A stretch of DNA of 64,000 nt from Tsuneonella sediminis (GCF_051912845.1 NZ_JBNCBU010000001.1:1426001-1490000), one strand, 5' to 3'. Counted from the stretch's first letter, positions 1 through 9,350 are shown. Program-made: numbers and translations. The notes: generated by a model from the letters alone, not told the origin.

Positions 1-2
1 GT

Positions 3-365
3 GTCTGCCGGGATTTCGCCCACCTCGCGATCACGTTCTGCCGCGCGGTCAACATTCCGGCCCGCTATTGCACCGGGTACCTCGGCGACATCGGGATCGA
101 TCCCATCGACGCCCCGATGGACTTCTCCGCATGGTTCGAGGCTTACCTCGGCGGGCGCTGGCACACGTTCGATGCGCGGCACAACACGCCGCGGATCGGG
201 CGGATCGTGATGGCTCGGGGCCGCGACGCGACCGACACGGCCATCACGACCGCCTTCGGCGAGGCCCGGCTGACACGGTTCGATGTCCACACCGACGAGG
301 TTGCCGGCACCGACCTGACGCGCCCGCCGCAGGAGACCGCCCTGCCGCAAAAGGCGCTCGCCTAA
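3..365 (+). CDS. Transglutaminase-like family protein, C-terminal part (cut by window edge)
   Basis: C-terminal part of a transglutaminase-core protein, a papain-like fold that acts as a protease or amide-modifying enzyme; the N-terminus lies left of the window. The frame is open from base 3 and begins with CRDFAH, the usual active-site Cys motif of this family. A His-Asp pair follows in WHTFDARHN (bases 159-185), completing a plausible Cys-His-Asp triad. It ends with TAA 69 bases before the next gene. In alphaproteobacteria such genes often sit near alpha-E/circularly permuted ATP-grasp genes, but that side is not visible. The family call is secure; the substrate is unknown. Confidence 0.8.
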   Translation, partial: VCRDFAHLAITFCRAVNIPARYCTGYLGDIGIDPIDAPMDFSAWFEAYLGGRWHTFDARHNTPRIGRIVMARGRDATDTAITTAFGEARLTRFDVHTDEVAGTDLTRPPQETALPQKALA

Positions 366-434
366 CCCGCCCCGGGCCAGACTTTCCGGCACCCTGGGGC
401 AGGCTGTTCGTTGGGGGAGGAGAGGAGAAAGACG

Positions 435-836
435 ATGCAATTACCCGCCAAGGCCCACGTGGCGATCGCCGATGGCGAGCGCTTCCTGCTGATGCGCAAC
501 GCCGGCACGCCAGAGGATGCAAGGCTGGAACTCGTGGAAGAGCCGTCGCTCGAAGGCGAGCCTGAGAGCGGCGGCTTCGGTCACCACGATCCCAGGAGCG
601 ACGACTACAACACCCACGAAAAGCTTGATCACGCGGCCTCGGTCGCAGGTTGGCTCAACCGCGCGGTCCTGCAGCACCGGATCGAGGACCTCGTGATCGT
701 CGCCGATCCGGATACGCTGGGCGAGATGCGCCGCCATTACCACACCGAAACCAGGGGCGTGCTGGTCGCCGAACTCGACAAGCAGGTGACCGGAATGCCC
801 GGTCCCGAAATTCTCGAGGTCATCGAGGCAGCCTGA
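435..836 (+). CDS. Host-attachment family protein (baeRF/peptidyl-release-factor-like fold)
   Basis: 133-residue protein matching the alphaproteobacterial 'protein required for attachment to host cells' family (Host_attach). The N-terminus runs into a strand (AHVAIADGERFLLMRN), followed by a polar middle with a HHDPRSDDYN stretch and a C-terminal DLVIVADPDTLGEMRR strand-helix. This resembles archaeo-eukaryotic release-factor-like domains. ATG 435 is preferred over the upstream start at 411 because a purine-rich GGAGGAGAGGAGAAA ribosome site lies just before it. The biochemical role is not established; the family name comes from plant-associated bacteria and need not apply here. No signal peptide is seen, so it is probably cytoplasmic. 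Confidence 0.7.
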   Translation: MQLPAKAHVAIADGERFLLMRNAGTPEDARLELVEEPSLEGEPESGGFGHHDPRSDDYNTHEKLDHAASVAGWLNRAVLQHRIEDLVIVADPDTLGEMRRHYHTETRGVLVAELDKQVTGMPGPEILEVIEAA

Positions 837-844
837 AGCAGACC

Positions 845-1492
845 ATGGCGAGCAGCGAAACCGCGCGAGCGCGTATGGTCGAGCACCAGATCGTGCGTCG
901 CGGCGTGACCGACCAGCGCTTGCTTGCCGCGTTGCGGACCGTCCCGCGCGAGAACTTCGTGCCCGAGGACATGCGCGGATCCGCCTACCGCGATGGTCCG
1001 CTCCCCATTGGCGAAGGACAAACAGTCAGTCAGCCCTATATCGTCGCCGTAATGATCGAAGCAGCCGCGATCGGTCCGTGCGACCGGGTGCTCGAGGTCG
1101 GAGCCGGTTCGGGCTACGCAGCCGCGGTGCTCTCGCGCATGGCGGCCCGGGTTCTTGCGGTAGAGCGGCACGGGATATTGGCGCGCGAGGCCCGGAGGCG
1201 GATCGCCGCGCTCGGCTACGCCAACTGCGAGGTGATCGAGGGAGACGCGATGGCCGGGCTGTCCGGGCATGCTCCCTTCGATGCCATTCTTGTCGCCGCC
1301 CGCTCTGAGAGCGTGCCGGGCGCGCTGAAACGCCAGCTCACGATAGGGGGCCGACTGGTGATGCCCGTCGGGGCCGAGGATGTGCAGCGTTTGCTGTGCG
1401 TCACCCGTACGGGCCCTGACGAATGGACCGAACGGCATCTCATCGACGTGCGGTTCGTGCCGCTCCTTCCCGGAACCGTGCCCGGAGACTAA
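845..1492 (+). CDS. pcm: Protein-L-isoaspartate O-methyltransferase
   Basis: Methylates L-isoaspartyl residues in aged proteins with S-adenosylmethionine, starting their repair. 215 residues, normal for the family. GQTVSQP at residues 58-64 is the substrate-side signature and VLEVGAGSG at 82-90 is SAM motif I. A post-I acidic residue (VLAVER) and the GGRLVMPVG strand follow. ATG 845 is chosen because the family starts just before the ARARMVEHQI helix; a longer in-frame reading from 650 would overlap the preceding gene by 187 bases. It follows the host-attachment gene by 8 bases, suggesting co-transcription. The 254 bases after it hold nothing I can assign. Confidence 0.93.
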   Translation: MASSETARARMVEHQIVRRGVTDQRLLAALRTVPRENFVPEDMRGSAYRDGPLPIGEGQTVSQPYIVAVMIEAAAIGPCDRVLEVGAGSGYAAAVLSRMAARVLAVERHGILAREARRRIAALGYANCEVIEGDAMAGLSGHAPFDAILVAARSESVPGALKRQLTIGGRLVMPVGAEDVQRLLCVTRTGPDEWTERHLIDVRFVPLLPGTVPGD

Positions 1493-1746
1493 ACTGCATC
1501 AAGCATATAGCTGAATGAGTAGGCAGCTAGGGGCGGCGCGGTCCGGCAACTGTGACGCCGGCCCGGTAGGCCAAGATGCCATAATTCCGAAAAGGTGCGG
1601 CGCCGTTTTGTCTCTCCGCAGAACCGGAACAAGATAGGGCTTGCGCTCCATGTCGCTGCTGAGCCACTCTTCATCGTGGCGGCATTGATCGGATTTCCGC
1701 GATGCCGTTAAGTCCCTGATAAGCATGATGGGATGAAAATGGGGTC

Positions 1747-2754
1747 ATGGCACTAGGACGGATAGGGCGGCTGGGGGCCGCAATCGCACTCGGTCTGGCG
1801 AGCGCCACCTCGGCGCAGGCGGCCGACAACGCCGAATTCACCGAGCTCTTCGATTCGATGCTCGGCACCGACGTGCGCGCGCCGCACAAGTTCGACACGC
1901 AGCCGGACTGGTCGCTCGAGGCCACCGTGGCGCGGATAGCCGACGGCTCCGCCGGGCGGATCGGCGTCTACGCGGTCGACCTGGCGAGCGGACGCGCGGT
2001 CTCGGTCCTCGGCGACCAGCGATTTCCGATGGCGTCGACCAGCAAGATCGCGATTGCCGCCACCTTCATGGAAGGCGTCGAACAGGGCCGGTGGAGCCTG
2101 ACGAGCGAATTTCCCTTGCTGGTGCCGGTCGCATCGGCCCGGTTTTCCACGGAGAAGGCACCGGTCGTGCCCGGCCAGCGTTACCAGGCGATCGATCTGA
2201 TCGAGATGATGATCACCCGCTCGAACAATCCGGCGACCGACGCGCTTCTCGCTGTCGTCGGTGGCCCGCGCGCGGTCAACGCCTGGGCGAGCCGCAACGG
2301 GATGCCCGAATTCAATCTGACGCGCGACATCGCCACGCTGGTGCGCGATGACGGCGAGATCGATCCCGCGAAGCGCATCGATATTCGCGACAGCGCTACT
2401 CCGCAGACGATGGTCCGCATGCTCGCAGGCCTTTACCAGGGCAAATTCCTCAAGGAATCGAGCCGCAAGGTGATCCTGGGTGCAATGGAGCGCACCCGTA
2501 CCGGCGCAAAACGGCTTAAAGGCATGCTGCCCGAGGGCGCGCAGGTTGCCCACAAGACCGGCACGCTCAACAACACCGCGAGCGATATCGGCATCATCCA
2601 CACGCCCGACGGACGCGCGATCGCGGTTGCAGTTTACGTCACCGGCCAGGGATCGAAGCCGGCGCGCGATGCGAAGATCGCCAGCATCGCCCGGGCCCTG
2701 TATGACGGCTACCAGGCGACACCGGCCCGCGCCTACGCCAACGCGACCTACTGA
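1747..2754 (+). CDS. Class A beta-lactamase-like serine hydrolase, secreted
   Basis: 335-residue serine hydrolase of the beta-lactamase/transpeptidase-like fold. A signal peptide ends near AQA at about residue 25, so it is probably periplasmic. Catalytic elements: STSK at 97-100 (SxxK), SNN at 159-161 in the SDN position, and KTG at 270-272. The omega loop lacks the RWEPELN-type segment that places the general base Glu166 of true class A enzymes; the nearest acidic residue is E204 in DDGEIDP. Beta-lactam hydrolysis is therefore doubtful, and a peptidoglycan or ester substrate is equally possible. Its end overlaps the end of the convergent DJ-1 gene by 7 bases. Confidence 0.85.
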   Translation: MALGRIGRLGAAIALGLASATSAQAADNAEFTELFDSMLGTDVRAPHKFDTQPDWSLEATVARIADGSAGRIGVYAVDLASGRAVSVLGDQRFPMASTSKIAIAATFMEGVEQGRWSLTSEFPLLVPVASARFSTEKAPVVPGQRYQAIDLIEMMITRSNNPATDALLAVVGGPRAVNAWASRNGMPEFNLTRDIATLVRDDGEIDPAKRIDIRDSATPQTMVRMLAGLYQGKFLKESSRKVILGAMERTRTGAKRLKGMLPEGAQVAHKTGTLNNTASDIGIIHTPDGRAIAVAVYVTGQGSKPARDAKIASIARALYDGYQATPARAYANATY

Positions 2755-3428
2755 CGGATCGACCCGGATTCCTGCAACGCGGCAGACATACGCGCTGCCG
2801 CAGCATCGTACACCGCCGACCCTAGCGCGGCGCTCAGACGCTTGCCGGCGGCCGCCGGCGTCCCGCAGGCGAACGGCGGATCGGGATCGTATTCGAGCGC
2901 AAGCTGGATCCTCTTCGCCGTCTCCTTGCCGGCTTCTCGAGCGACGAGGGTCAGGGCGAAATCGATTCCGGCGGTCACCCCACCCGCGGTCACGACGTTG
3001 CCATCCTCGACGACCCGGCGGGGTTCATGCGCCGCGCCGACCAGCGGGAGCAGGTGCGTATAGGCCCAGTGCGTGGTCGCCCGCCTGCCTTCCAGCAATC
3101 CTGCCCGGCCGAGGAGGAACGCGCCCGTGCATACGCTGGTCACCCAGCGGGCGCGCGCAGCCGCGGAACGGATGAAATTGATCGTTCGCGCGTCGCCGAG
3201 CGCGTCGACGACGCCGTGGCCGCCCGGCACGCAGAGTATGTCGGTAACGGGGGCGCTGTCGAACGTGGCATTGGGAACGAGCGCGAAACCCGAATCGGTG
3301 GCGACCGGTTCGGCGGACGCCGCAGCCACTGTGAGGCGCGCGCCGGGCATGCGCGACAACACCTGCGCCGGCCCGGCCATGTCAAGCTGCGTCACGCCGG
3401 GGAACAGGACGAACACGACAGAGGTCAT
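2748..3428 (-). CDS. DJ-1/PfpI family protein (isonitrile hydratase-like)
   Basis: 226-residue glutamine-amidotransferase-like protein of the DJ-1/PfpI superfamily. The nucleophile-elbow Cys is C100 in VTSVCTGAF, and the preceding VPGGHG turn (residues 67-72) matches the isonitrile hydratase/InhA branch. The C-terminal half carries the GVTAGIDFAL segment common to AraC-type regulators that contain this domain, but no helix-turn-helix follows, so it is a stand-alone enzyme-like protein. Substrate unknown. It is transcribed leftward, and the terminator at 3471-3504 separates it from the lipoprotein gene upstream. Confidence 0.85.
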   Translation of the reverse strand: MTSVVFVLFPGVTQLDMAGPAQVLSRMPGARLTVAAASAEPVATDSGFALVPNATFDSAPVTDILCVPGGHGVVDALGDARTINFIRSAAARARWVTSVCTGAFLLGRAGLLEGRRATTHWAYTHLLPLVGAAHEPRRVVEDGNVVTAGGVTAGIDFALTLVAREAGKETAKRIQLALEYDPDPPFACGTPAAAGKRLSAALGSAVYDAAAARMSAALQESGSIRQ

Positions 3429-3470
3429 CCGCGCACCCTAACGCCGGTGGGCGCAGACGCCCAGCCAGGG

Positions 3471-3504
3471 CAAACGAAAAGGGCGGCGCCTCGCGGCACC
3501 GCCC
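3471..3504 (-). terminator. Intrinsic terminator after the lipoprotein gene
   Basis: Read leftward, a ten-base stem GGGCGGTGCC / GGCGCCGCCC closes on the tetraloop GCGA and is followed by TTTTCG. It lies 28 bases beyond the stop of the small lipoprotein gene and before the DJ-1 gene start, so the two genes are separately transcribed. Confidence 0.85.
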
Positions 3505-3532
3505 TCTCGTGTCTTTCGCTAGAAGCGAAGGA

Positions 3533-3784
3533 TCAGTCGGCCTGCGCTTCGGCGGTCGTCTCGCCTTCGACTTCGGCTTCCGCAGCGGCGGCAGCTTCGT
3601 CAGCGGCGGCGGCGGTGGTGTCCGCAGCGCCTTCGACAGCTTCGCCCATGGCGTCGGCATTGGCTTCGGTGTCGGCCATCGCCGAATCGGCGGTCACTTC
3701 CGCGGCGTCTTCGGTCTTTTCCGAGCAAGCCGAGAGGGTCAGGGCGGCGGCGCCAGCGGCGGCGGCGAGGATGATCTTACGCAT
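3533..3784 (-). CDS. Small Ala/Glu-rich lipoprotein
   Basis: 83-residue predicted lipoprotein. A short signal peptide (MRKIILAAAAGAAALT) leads to lipobox LSAC with C20 as the lipidated Cys. The rest is low-complexity Ala/Glu/Asp/Thr sequence with no recognisable fold, probably extended or disordered in the periplasm. An AAGGAA ribosome site precedes the ATG at 3784. The plus-strand frame through this region is an in-frame extension of polA and is not used. It has its own terminator at 3471-3504, consistent with a single-gene abundant transcript. Function unknown; similar low-complexity lipoproteins are common in sphingomonads. Confidence 0.8.
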   Translation of the reverse strand: MRKIILAAAAGAAALTLSACSEKTEDAAEVTADSAMADTEANADAMGEAVEGAADTTAAAADEAAAAAEAEVEGETTAEAQAD

Positions 3785-3994
3785 AGTCGTTGTTCCTTGA
3801 ACAGCGTTTGTAAAAGCCCGGCGCAACCGCCGTGCCGCTCCCAAATAATGGCCGCTTTGTGGCGCTGCAAGCGAATTGTGGCGATTCGGCCCGATTTTCG
3901 CCGCAATTCGCCCCGGAATTGCCGGATTTCCGCCATTTTTGCCCCGTGGGAATTGAGGCTGACCCCGGGCCCGGCGGCTGCTAGCAGGACCGCG

Positions 3995-6892
3995 ATGGCA
4001 GACAAGCAGCATCTCTACCTGGTCGACGGATCGGCCTACATCTTTCGCGCCTATCACCGGCTGCCGCCGCTGACCAACCCCGCCGGGACCCCGGTCGGAG
4101 CGGTCTACGGATACACGACGATGCTGTGGAAGCTCGCCGACGACCTCGACAAGGCCGACGGACCGACCCATCTCGCGGTCATTCTCGACAAGGGTTCGAC
4201 GAGCTTCCGCAACGCGCTCTACGACCAGTACAAGGCCAATCGTCCACCGCCTCCGGAAGACCTGGTCCCGCAGTTCCCGCTCATTCGCGACGCGACGCGC
4301 GCATTCAGCCTGCCGTGCATCGAGGAGGACGACCTCGAGGCCGACGACCTCATCGCGAGCTACGCCAAGGCGGCGACCCGCCGGGGGTGGGACGTGACGA
4401 TCGTGAGCTCGGACAAGGACCTGATGCAGCTCATCGGCGAGTGCGCCGAAGGCGACCTCGAGCCGGGGGTTGAACGGGGCGGCTGCATCGACATGCTCGA
4501 CACGATGAAGAACGCCCGCATTGGCCGGGACGAAGTGGTCGAGAAGTTCGGGGTCCCGCCGGAACTGGTCGGCGACGTGCTCGCCCTGATGGGGGACAGC
4601 GTCGATAACATTCCCGGCATCTTCGGCGTGGGGCCGAAGACCGCCTCGAAGCTCATCCAGGAATACGGCAGCCTTGCCGCGGCGCTCGATGCGGCGCCCG
4701 AGATGAAGAAATCGAAACTCCAGGAGCGCCTCGTCGAGGGCCGCGAGATGGCGGAGCTCAGCCGGGTGCTGGTCGAACTCAAGAGCGATTGCGAATTGCC
4801 CATCCCGCTCGACGACATGAAGCTAGCTGGCGTGCCGGCCGAACCGCTGTCCGCGTTCCTTGCCGAGCACGGGTTTACCAGCCTGCTGAAGCGCCTCGAC
4901 GCCGGACGCGGCAGCCCCGACCGGCCGACCCAGCTCAACCCCGCGAAGCAGCAGACCACAGGCGCCGCAGCATCGTCCGGCGGCAACCGGCAGCCGCCCC
5001 CCGACCTGCCGGCCATCGATCGCGCCGCCTACGAGTGCGTGACGACCATCGAGCGACTGCAGCACTGGATCGAGCGTGCCTTCACCGCGCGTCTTGTCGC
5101 GATCGATACGGAAACCAGCAGCCTCGATGCGATGCGGGCCGAGCTTGCCGGGATCAGCCTCGCGCTGGGTCCGAACGACGCCTGCTATATCCCCCTCGGC
5201 CATATCGTCACCGACGGGGGAGGCAGCGACATGTTCGCGCGCAAGCCCGAGCAGGTCGACCGCCAGGCCGCCTACGATGCGCTGCGCCCGCTGCTGACGA
5301 GCGATGCGGTCCTGAAGGTTGGCCACAATATCAAGTATGATCTCAACATCCTCAAGCGGTGCGCGGGGATCGATGTCGCGCCGATCGACGACACGATGAT
5401 CGTCAGCTTCGCGCTCGACGCCGGCCGCAGCCTGGACGGGATCGGGGCGGGAGGAATCGGCGGCGGCCACGGGATGGACGAACTGTCGCAGCGGCACCTC
5501 GGGCACACCACGCTGACGTTCAAGGACATCTGCGGGACGGGCAAGAAGGCGATCCCGTTCGGCGAGGTTCCGCTCGACCGGGCCACCGAGTACGCAGCCG
5601 AGGACGCGGACGTGACCTGGCGCCTCTACCGCGCGCTCAAGCCCCGGCTCGCTGACGAAGCCGGCACGCGGGTATACGAGCGCGTCGACCGGCCGCTGAT
5701 CCCGGTCGTGGCCCGGATGGAGCGGCACGGGATCAAGGTCGACCGCGCGGCACTCGCGAAACTTAGCGAGGAGTTCGCCCGCGAGACCGCACGGATCGAG
5801 CGCGAGGTATGGGACTGCTGCGGGATCGAGTTCACCATCGGCAGCCCCAAGCAACTCGGCGACGTGCTGTTCGACAGGATGGGCTACAAGGGCGGCCGCA
5901 GGGGAAAGAGCGGGCAGTATTCGACCGACCAGGCGATACTGGAAGGTCTCGCGGCACAGGGGGCAGAGGTCGCCACCAAGGTGCTCGAATGGCGCCAGCT
6001 CACCAAGCTCAAAAGCACATATACCGACGCGTTGCAGGCGGCCATCAACCCCGAAACGGGCAGGGTCCACACGAGCTACAGCCTCGTCGGCGCGCAGACC
6101 GGCAGGCTCTCGTCGACCGACCCCAACCTGCAGAACATTCCGATCCGCACCGAGATCGGCCGGCAGATCCGTGAGGCGTTCGTGGCCGAGCCGGGCAACG
6201 TCCTTCTCGCGGCCGATTACTCGCAGATCGAGCTCCGCCTCGCCGCGCACATGGCCGACGTGCCGCAGCTGAAACAAGCCTTCGCCAACGGTGAGGATAT
6301 CCATGCGCGGACCGCGCACGAGATGTTCGGAACGGTCGACCGGGATACGCGCGCCCGCGCCAAGACGGTCAACTTCGCCATTCTCTACGGCATCAGCCGC
6401 TGGGGCCTGGGAGGGCGGCTCGGGATCGACGCGGACGAGGCGCAGGCCATCATCGACACCTATTTCCAGCGCTTCCCCGGCATTCAGGCCTACATTCACA
6501 GCACGCTCGAACGGGTGCGCGACCTCGGTTACTCGGAGACACTGTTCGGCCGCAAGACCTGGTTCCCCCGCATCCGGTCGGGCAATCAGGCCGAGCGCCA
6601 GGGAAGCGAGCGGGCTGCGATCAACGCGCCGATCCAGGGAACGAGTGCGGACATCATCAAGCGCGCGATGGCGCGGATGATGCCCGCACTGGAGGCCGCG
6701 GGACTCGGCCATGTCCGGATGCTGCTGCAGGTTCACGACGAACTGGTGTTCGAACTTCCCGAGGGCGACGTCGCCCGGGCAACGCCGGTGATCGAGCGCG
6801 TGATGGCCGACGCCGCGCTACCCGCGATATCGCTCGACGTGCCACTCGGGATCGAGATCGGCCACGGGGTCAGCTGGGGCGCGGCGCACTAA
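3995..6892 (+). CDS. polA: DNA polymerase I
   Basis: 965-residue DNA polymerase I, used for Okazaki fragment processing and repair synthesis. The 5'-3' exonuclease domain covers about residues 1-300 (LYLVDGSAYIFRAY at the start, then DLEADDLIAS). The 3'-5' exonuclease retains DxE (D371, E373), so proofreading looks intact. The polymerase palm has motif A with D741 (ADYSQIELRLAAH), motif B with K790 (AKTVNFAILYG) and motif C H914-D915-E916. ATG 3995 is the family start. A 486-base in-frame extension upstream runs antisense through the lipoprotein gene and has no family match. Stand-alone gene. Confidence 0.97.
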   Translation: MADKQHLYLVDGSAYIFRAYHRLPPLTNPAGTPVGAVYGYTTMLWKLADDLDKADGPTHLAVILDKGSTSFRNALYDQYKANRPPPPEDLVPQFPLIRDATRAFSLPCIEEDDLEADDLIASYAKAATRRGWDVTIVSSDKDLMQLIGECAEGDLEPGVERGGCIDMLDTMKNARIGRDEVVEKFGVPPELVGDVLALMGDSVDNIPGIFGVGPKTASKLIQEYGSLAAALDAAPEMKKSKLQERLVEGREMAELSRVLVELKSDCELPIPLDDMKLAGVPAEPLSAFLAEHGFTSLLKRLDAGRGSPDRPTQLNPAKQQTTGAAASSGGNRQPPPDLPAIDRAAYECVTTIERLQHWIERAFTARLVAIDTETSSLDAMRAELAGISLALGPNDACYIPLGHIVTDGGGSDMFARKPEQVDRQAAYDALRPLLTSDAVLKVGHNIKYDLNILKRCAGIDVAPIDDTMIVSFALDAGRSLDGIGAGGIGGGHGMDELSQRHLGHTTLTFKDICGTGKKAIPFGEVPLDRATEYAAEDADVTWRLYRALKPRLADEAGTRVYERVDRPLIPVVARMERHGIKVDRAALAKLSEEFARETARIEREVWDCCGIEFTIGSPKQLGDVLFDRMGYKGGRRGKSGQYSTDQAILEGLAAQGAEVATKVLEWRQLTKLKSTYTDALQAAINPETGRVHTSYSLVGAQTGRLSSTDPNLQNIPIRTEIGRQIREAFVAEPGNVLLAADYSQIELRLAAHMADVPQLKQAFANGEDIHARTAHEMFGTVDRDTRARAKTVNFAILYGISRWGLGGRLGIDADEAQAIIDTYFQRFPGIQAYIHSTLERVRDLGYSETLFGRKTWFPRIRSGNQAERQGSERAAINAPIQGTSADIIKRAMARMMPALEAAGLGHVRMLLQVHDELVFELPEGDVARATPVIERVMADAALPAISLDVPLGIEIGHGVSWGAAH

Positions 6893-6933
6893 TCCTTGTG
6901 GACGCGCCGATCGGGTCCTAACCGGGCAATTCG

Positions 6934-8235
6934 ATGGAGGAGAGGTCAACCCAGGCCGGCGAACCCGCCGCGCCCTTCACGCTGCCCCGGTTGGGCCGAC
7001 AGTGGAGCACGTTCGCGACATTCGGCGTGGTCGCGGCCGCGTTGCTGCTGGCGATGTTCCTCATCTTCAACACGATCGACGCGGAACGCGCGCAGCGCGC
7101 GCAGGTTCAGCGGACGAGCGCCGTACTGACCGAACTCGGCAACATCGGGCGGTCGGCGGTCAACGCAGAGACCGGCCAACGGGGCTATCTGATCACGCTC
7201 GACCGCCGGTACCTTGCCTCATACCACCTGGGTCGCGAGCAGTATGGCCCGACGATGGATCGCCTGCGCACCCTGCTCGGCGATGCGGCTACGCCCCGCC
7301 AGCGCGACCTTCTCGACGAGATCGAGAATCTCGGCGATGCGAAGTTTGCAGAGATCGACCAGTCGCTGCGCCTCATCGACAGCGGCGATCTGATCGGCGC
7401 GCGCCGGCTTGTCCTCACCGACGAGGGCCAGGAGGCCATGGAACGCCTGCGCCTCGCCGTGCGGGAACTGGAAGACATCGAACGTGGGCTTCTGCTCGAT
7501 GCGTCCGAAAGCTCGGCACGGGCCGAGGCGCGCGTAATGCCTCTGCTGGTCGGCCTGCTGGCGCTGATCTTCGTCGCGCTCTGGCTCGGCCTTCGACTGT
7601 CCGTCCGGACCGCCCGGGCGGAGGCCGAAGCCGCGCAGGCAACGGCGCTCGCGGAAGCCCGTGACCGGGCGGATCTCCTCGCACGCGAACTCAACCACCG
7701 GGTCAAGAACCTGTTTGCGGTGATCCTCGCGATCGTTCGGATGAGCGCGAAGGACGAGCCCGAGGCGAAGCCGGTGGTCAACCGCATTGCCGAACGGATC
7801 AACGCGTTGCTCACCGCCCACGAGGTCACGCAGGGAACCCTCGAAACACCCGTCGCATCGCTTCAGGCGCTGATCGAAACCACCGTGCGGCCCTACCTGA
7901 CATCGACCCGCAAGGTGGACCTGGGCGGCCCCCTCGTCGAATTGCCGGCCAAGCAAGTCACCCCGCTCGGCCTCGTGCTCCACGAGCTCACCACGAATGC
8001 CGTGAAATACGGGTGCTGGCAGTCCGGCGGGGTCCTCGAGGTGAAATGGACGCGCGAAGGCGACCAGATCGTTATCCGCTGGCACGAGAATTGCCCGGGC
8101 GAAGGCGTCGAGCCCGAACGGCAGGGCTTCGGCAGCCTGCTGATGACCAGTTCTGCCAAGCAGCTTCGCGGCTCGATCGACCGCGCATTCACCAGGGACG
8201 GCGTGCGTGTGACGATCAAGCTCCCCGTAGCCTGA
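6934..8235 (+). CDS. Membrane sensor histidine kinase, CHASE3 and HWE/HisKA_2 type
   Basis: 433-residue sensor kinase. TM1 spans about residues 27-46. A CHASE3 sensory domain follows, with the ETGQRGYLIT signature at 79-88, then TM2 at about 202-221. A short Ala-rich coiled coil leads to the H-box RELNHRVKNLF with phospho-acceptor H255, typical of HWE/HisKA_2 kinases. The ATP domain has HELTTNAVKYG (N-box) and GFGSLL. Kinases of this class feed stress, light or cell-cycle circuits in alphaproteobacteria, often the PhyR/EcfG general stress response. No response regulator is adjacent, so its partner is unknown. It starts 42 bases after polA. Confidence 0.88.
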   Translation: MEERSTQAGEPAAPFTLPRLGRQWSTFATFGVVAAALLLAMFLIFNTIDAERAQRAQVQRTSAVLTELGNIGRSAVNAETGQRGYLITLDRRYLASYHLGREQYGPTMDRLRTLLGDAATPRQRDLLDEIENLGDAKFAEIDQSLRLIDSGDLIGARRLVLTDEGQEAMERLRLAVRELEDIERGLLLDASESSARAEARVMPLLVGLLALIFVALWLGLRLSVRTARAEAEAAQATALAEARDRADLLARELNHRVKNLFAVILAIVRMSAKDEPEAKPVVNRIAERINALLTAHEVTQGTLETPVASLQALIETTVRPYLTSTRKVDLGGPLVELPAKQVTPLGLVLHELTTNAVKYGCWQSGGVLEVKWTREGDQIVIRWHENCPGEGVEPERQGFGSLLMTSSAKQLRGSIDRAFTRDGVRVTIKLPVA

Positions 8236-8285
8236 CCCCCGGCCCGGGTTGCCAGCGACCCGCGTGACCCATTAGGGCCGCTCGC

Positions 8286-9350
8286 ATGTTTCGCGAATTC
8301 GAACTTCCGGACTACTCGATCGACTGGCCGGCCGCAGGACAAGCTGCGGCCGTCGGCATTGGCGCGATCCTGCTCGCGGCAGTGCTTCACCGCACGGTGT
8401 TCGGGATCCTGCGCCGGCTCGCCGCCCGCACCGAGACGGGCACCGACGAAATGATCCTCGATACGCTGCGCAGCCCGACGCGGTGGGCCGCGGTCGCGAT
8501 CGCGATCGCTCTGGCAGCCCAGGTCGACGCGACGATCGCGGCCGGCTGGCTGGCTGTCGGGCCCTTTGTCGTCCCTGCCCTGATCGGCTGGATCGCCTTT
8601 TCGCTGGTCAAGGCGTTCGCGGCGGCGCTCGATTACAAGGCGGAAACCTCGACCGACCTTGCCGCCGCGCGCAGCCGGCGGACCCGGGTGGCCATCCTTT
8701 CGCGCACGGCAACCTTCGCGATCGCGTTCGTGACGGTCGGACTGATGCTGTTCCAGCTCCCCGGCGTGAAGCAGGTCGGTGCGACGCTGCTCGCCTCGGC
8801 CGGTCTCGCCGCCCTAGCGGTCGGCGCGGCCGCGCAACCGGCCCTGAAATCGCTGATCGCCGGGTTGCAGATGGCGTTGACGGAGCCGCTTCGGCTTGGC
8901 GATCTCGTTTCGATCGACGGCCACACCGGCCGGGTCGAGGAAATCCGGATGAGCTTCATCGTCGTGCGGATGTGGGACGAGCGCGCCGCGATCGTGCCAA
9001 CCAGCCGCTTCCTCGACAACAGCTTCGAAAACTGGTCCCGCGTGAACGAGATGCTGACCGGGCCCGTCTACCTTCAGCTTGCGCCCGAGGCGCAGGTCGA
9101 GCCGATACGCGCCGAGTTCCTGCGCTTCGTGGCTTCGCGACCCGAATGGGACGAACGCACAGCCGCGCTGGTCATGACCGAAGCCCGCGCAGGGTCCGTC
9201 GAGTTGCGCCTCGCGATGAGCTCGGCAACGATCGGCGGCCTGTTCGACTTGCGCTGCGCAGTGCGCGAACACATGCTCGACTGGCTCCGGCGCGAGCAGC
9301 CCCAGGCCCTGCTTCACGCCGCCGTGGCGGCCGAGGGCGCGCGCGCCTAG
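8286..9350 (+). CDS. Small-conductance mechanosensitive channel, MscS family
   Basis: 354-residue MscS-family channel. Three to four hydrophobic helices fill the N-terminal half. The pore-lining helix is the Gly/Ala-rich stretch around AGLAALAVGAAAQPALKS. The beta domain follows (LGDLVSIDGHTGRVEEI, then VPTSRFLDNSFENWSR). It opens under membrane tension to release osmolytes. Its TAG stop overlaps the stop of the convergent AAA ATPase gene in a shared CTAG at 9347-9350. A second MscS protein with an extra BON domain is encoded at 26441-27832. Confidence 0.88.
   Translation: MFREFELPDYSIDWPAAGQAAAVGIGAILLAAVLHRTVFGILRRLAARTETGTDEMILDTLRSPTRWAAVAIAIALAAQVDATIAAGWLAVGPFVVPALIGWIAFSLVKAFAAALDYKAETSTDLAAARSRRTRVAILSRTATFAIAFVTVGLMLFQLPGVKQVGATLLASAGLAALAVGAAAQPALKSLIAGLQMALTEPLRLGDLVSIDGHTGRVEEIRMSFIVVRMWDERAAIVPTSRFLDNSFENWSRVNEMLTGPVYLQLAPEAQVEPIRAEFLRFVASRPEWDERTAALVMTEARAGSVELRLAMSSATIGGLFDLRCAVREHMLDWLRREQPQALLHAAVAAEGARA

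Noticed and set aside
1489..1674. 61-codon frame after pcm
   Set aside because: No ribosome site, no family and atypical codon use.
1493..1746. 254-base gap searched for tRNA or small RNA
   Set aside because: No cloverleaf, no strong terminator and no promoter pair with good spacing.
3509..3994. In-frame upstream extension of polA (162 codons)
   Set aside because: It lies antisense to the lipoprotein gene, lacks similarity to polymerase N-termini and polA has its conserved start at 3995.
4823..6736. 637-codon open frame antisense to polA
   Set aside because: GC-rich DNA leaves long antisense frames; composition is Arg/Gly/Ala-rich with no domain and polA is certain on the other strand.
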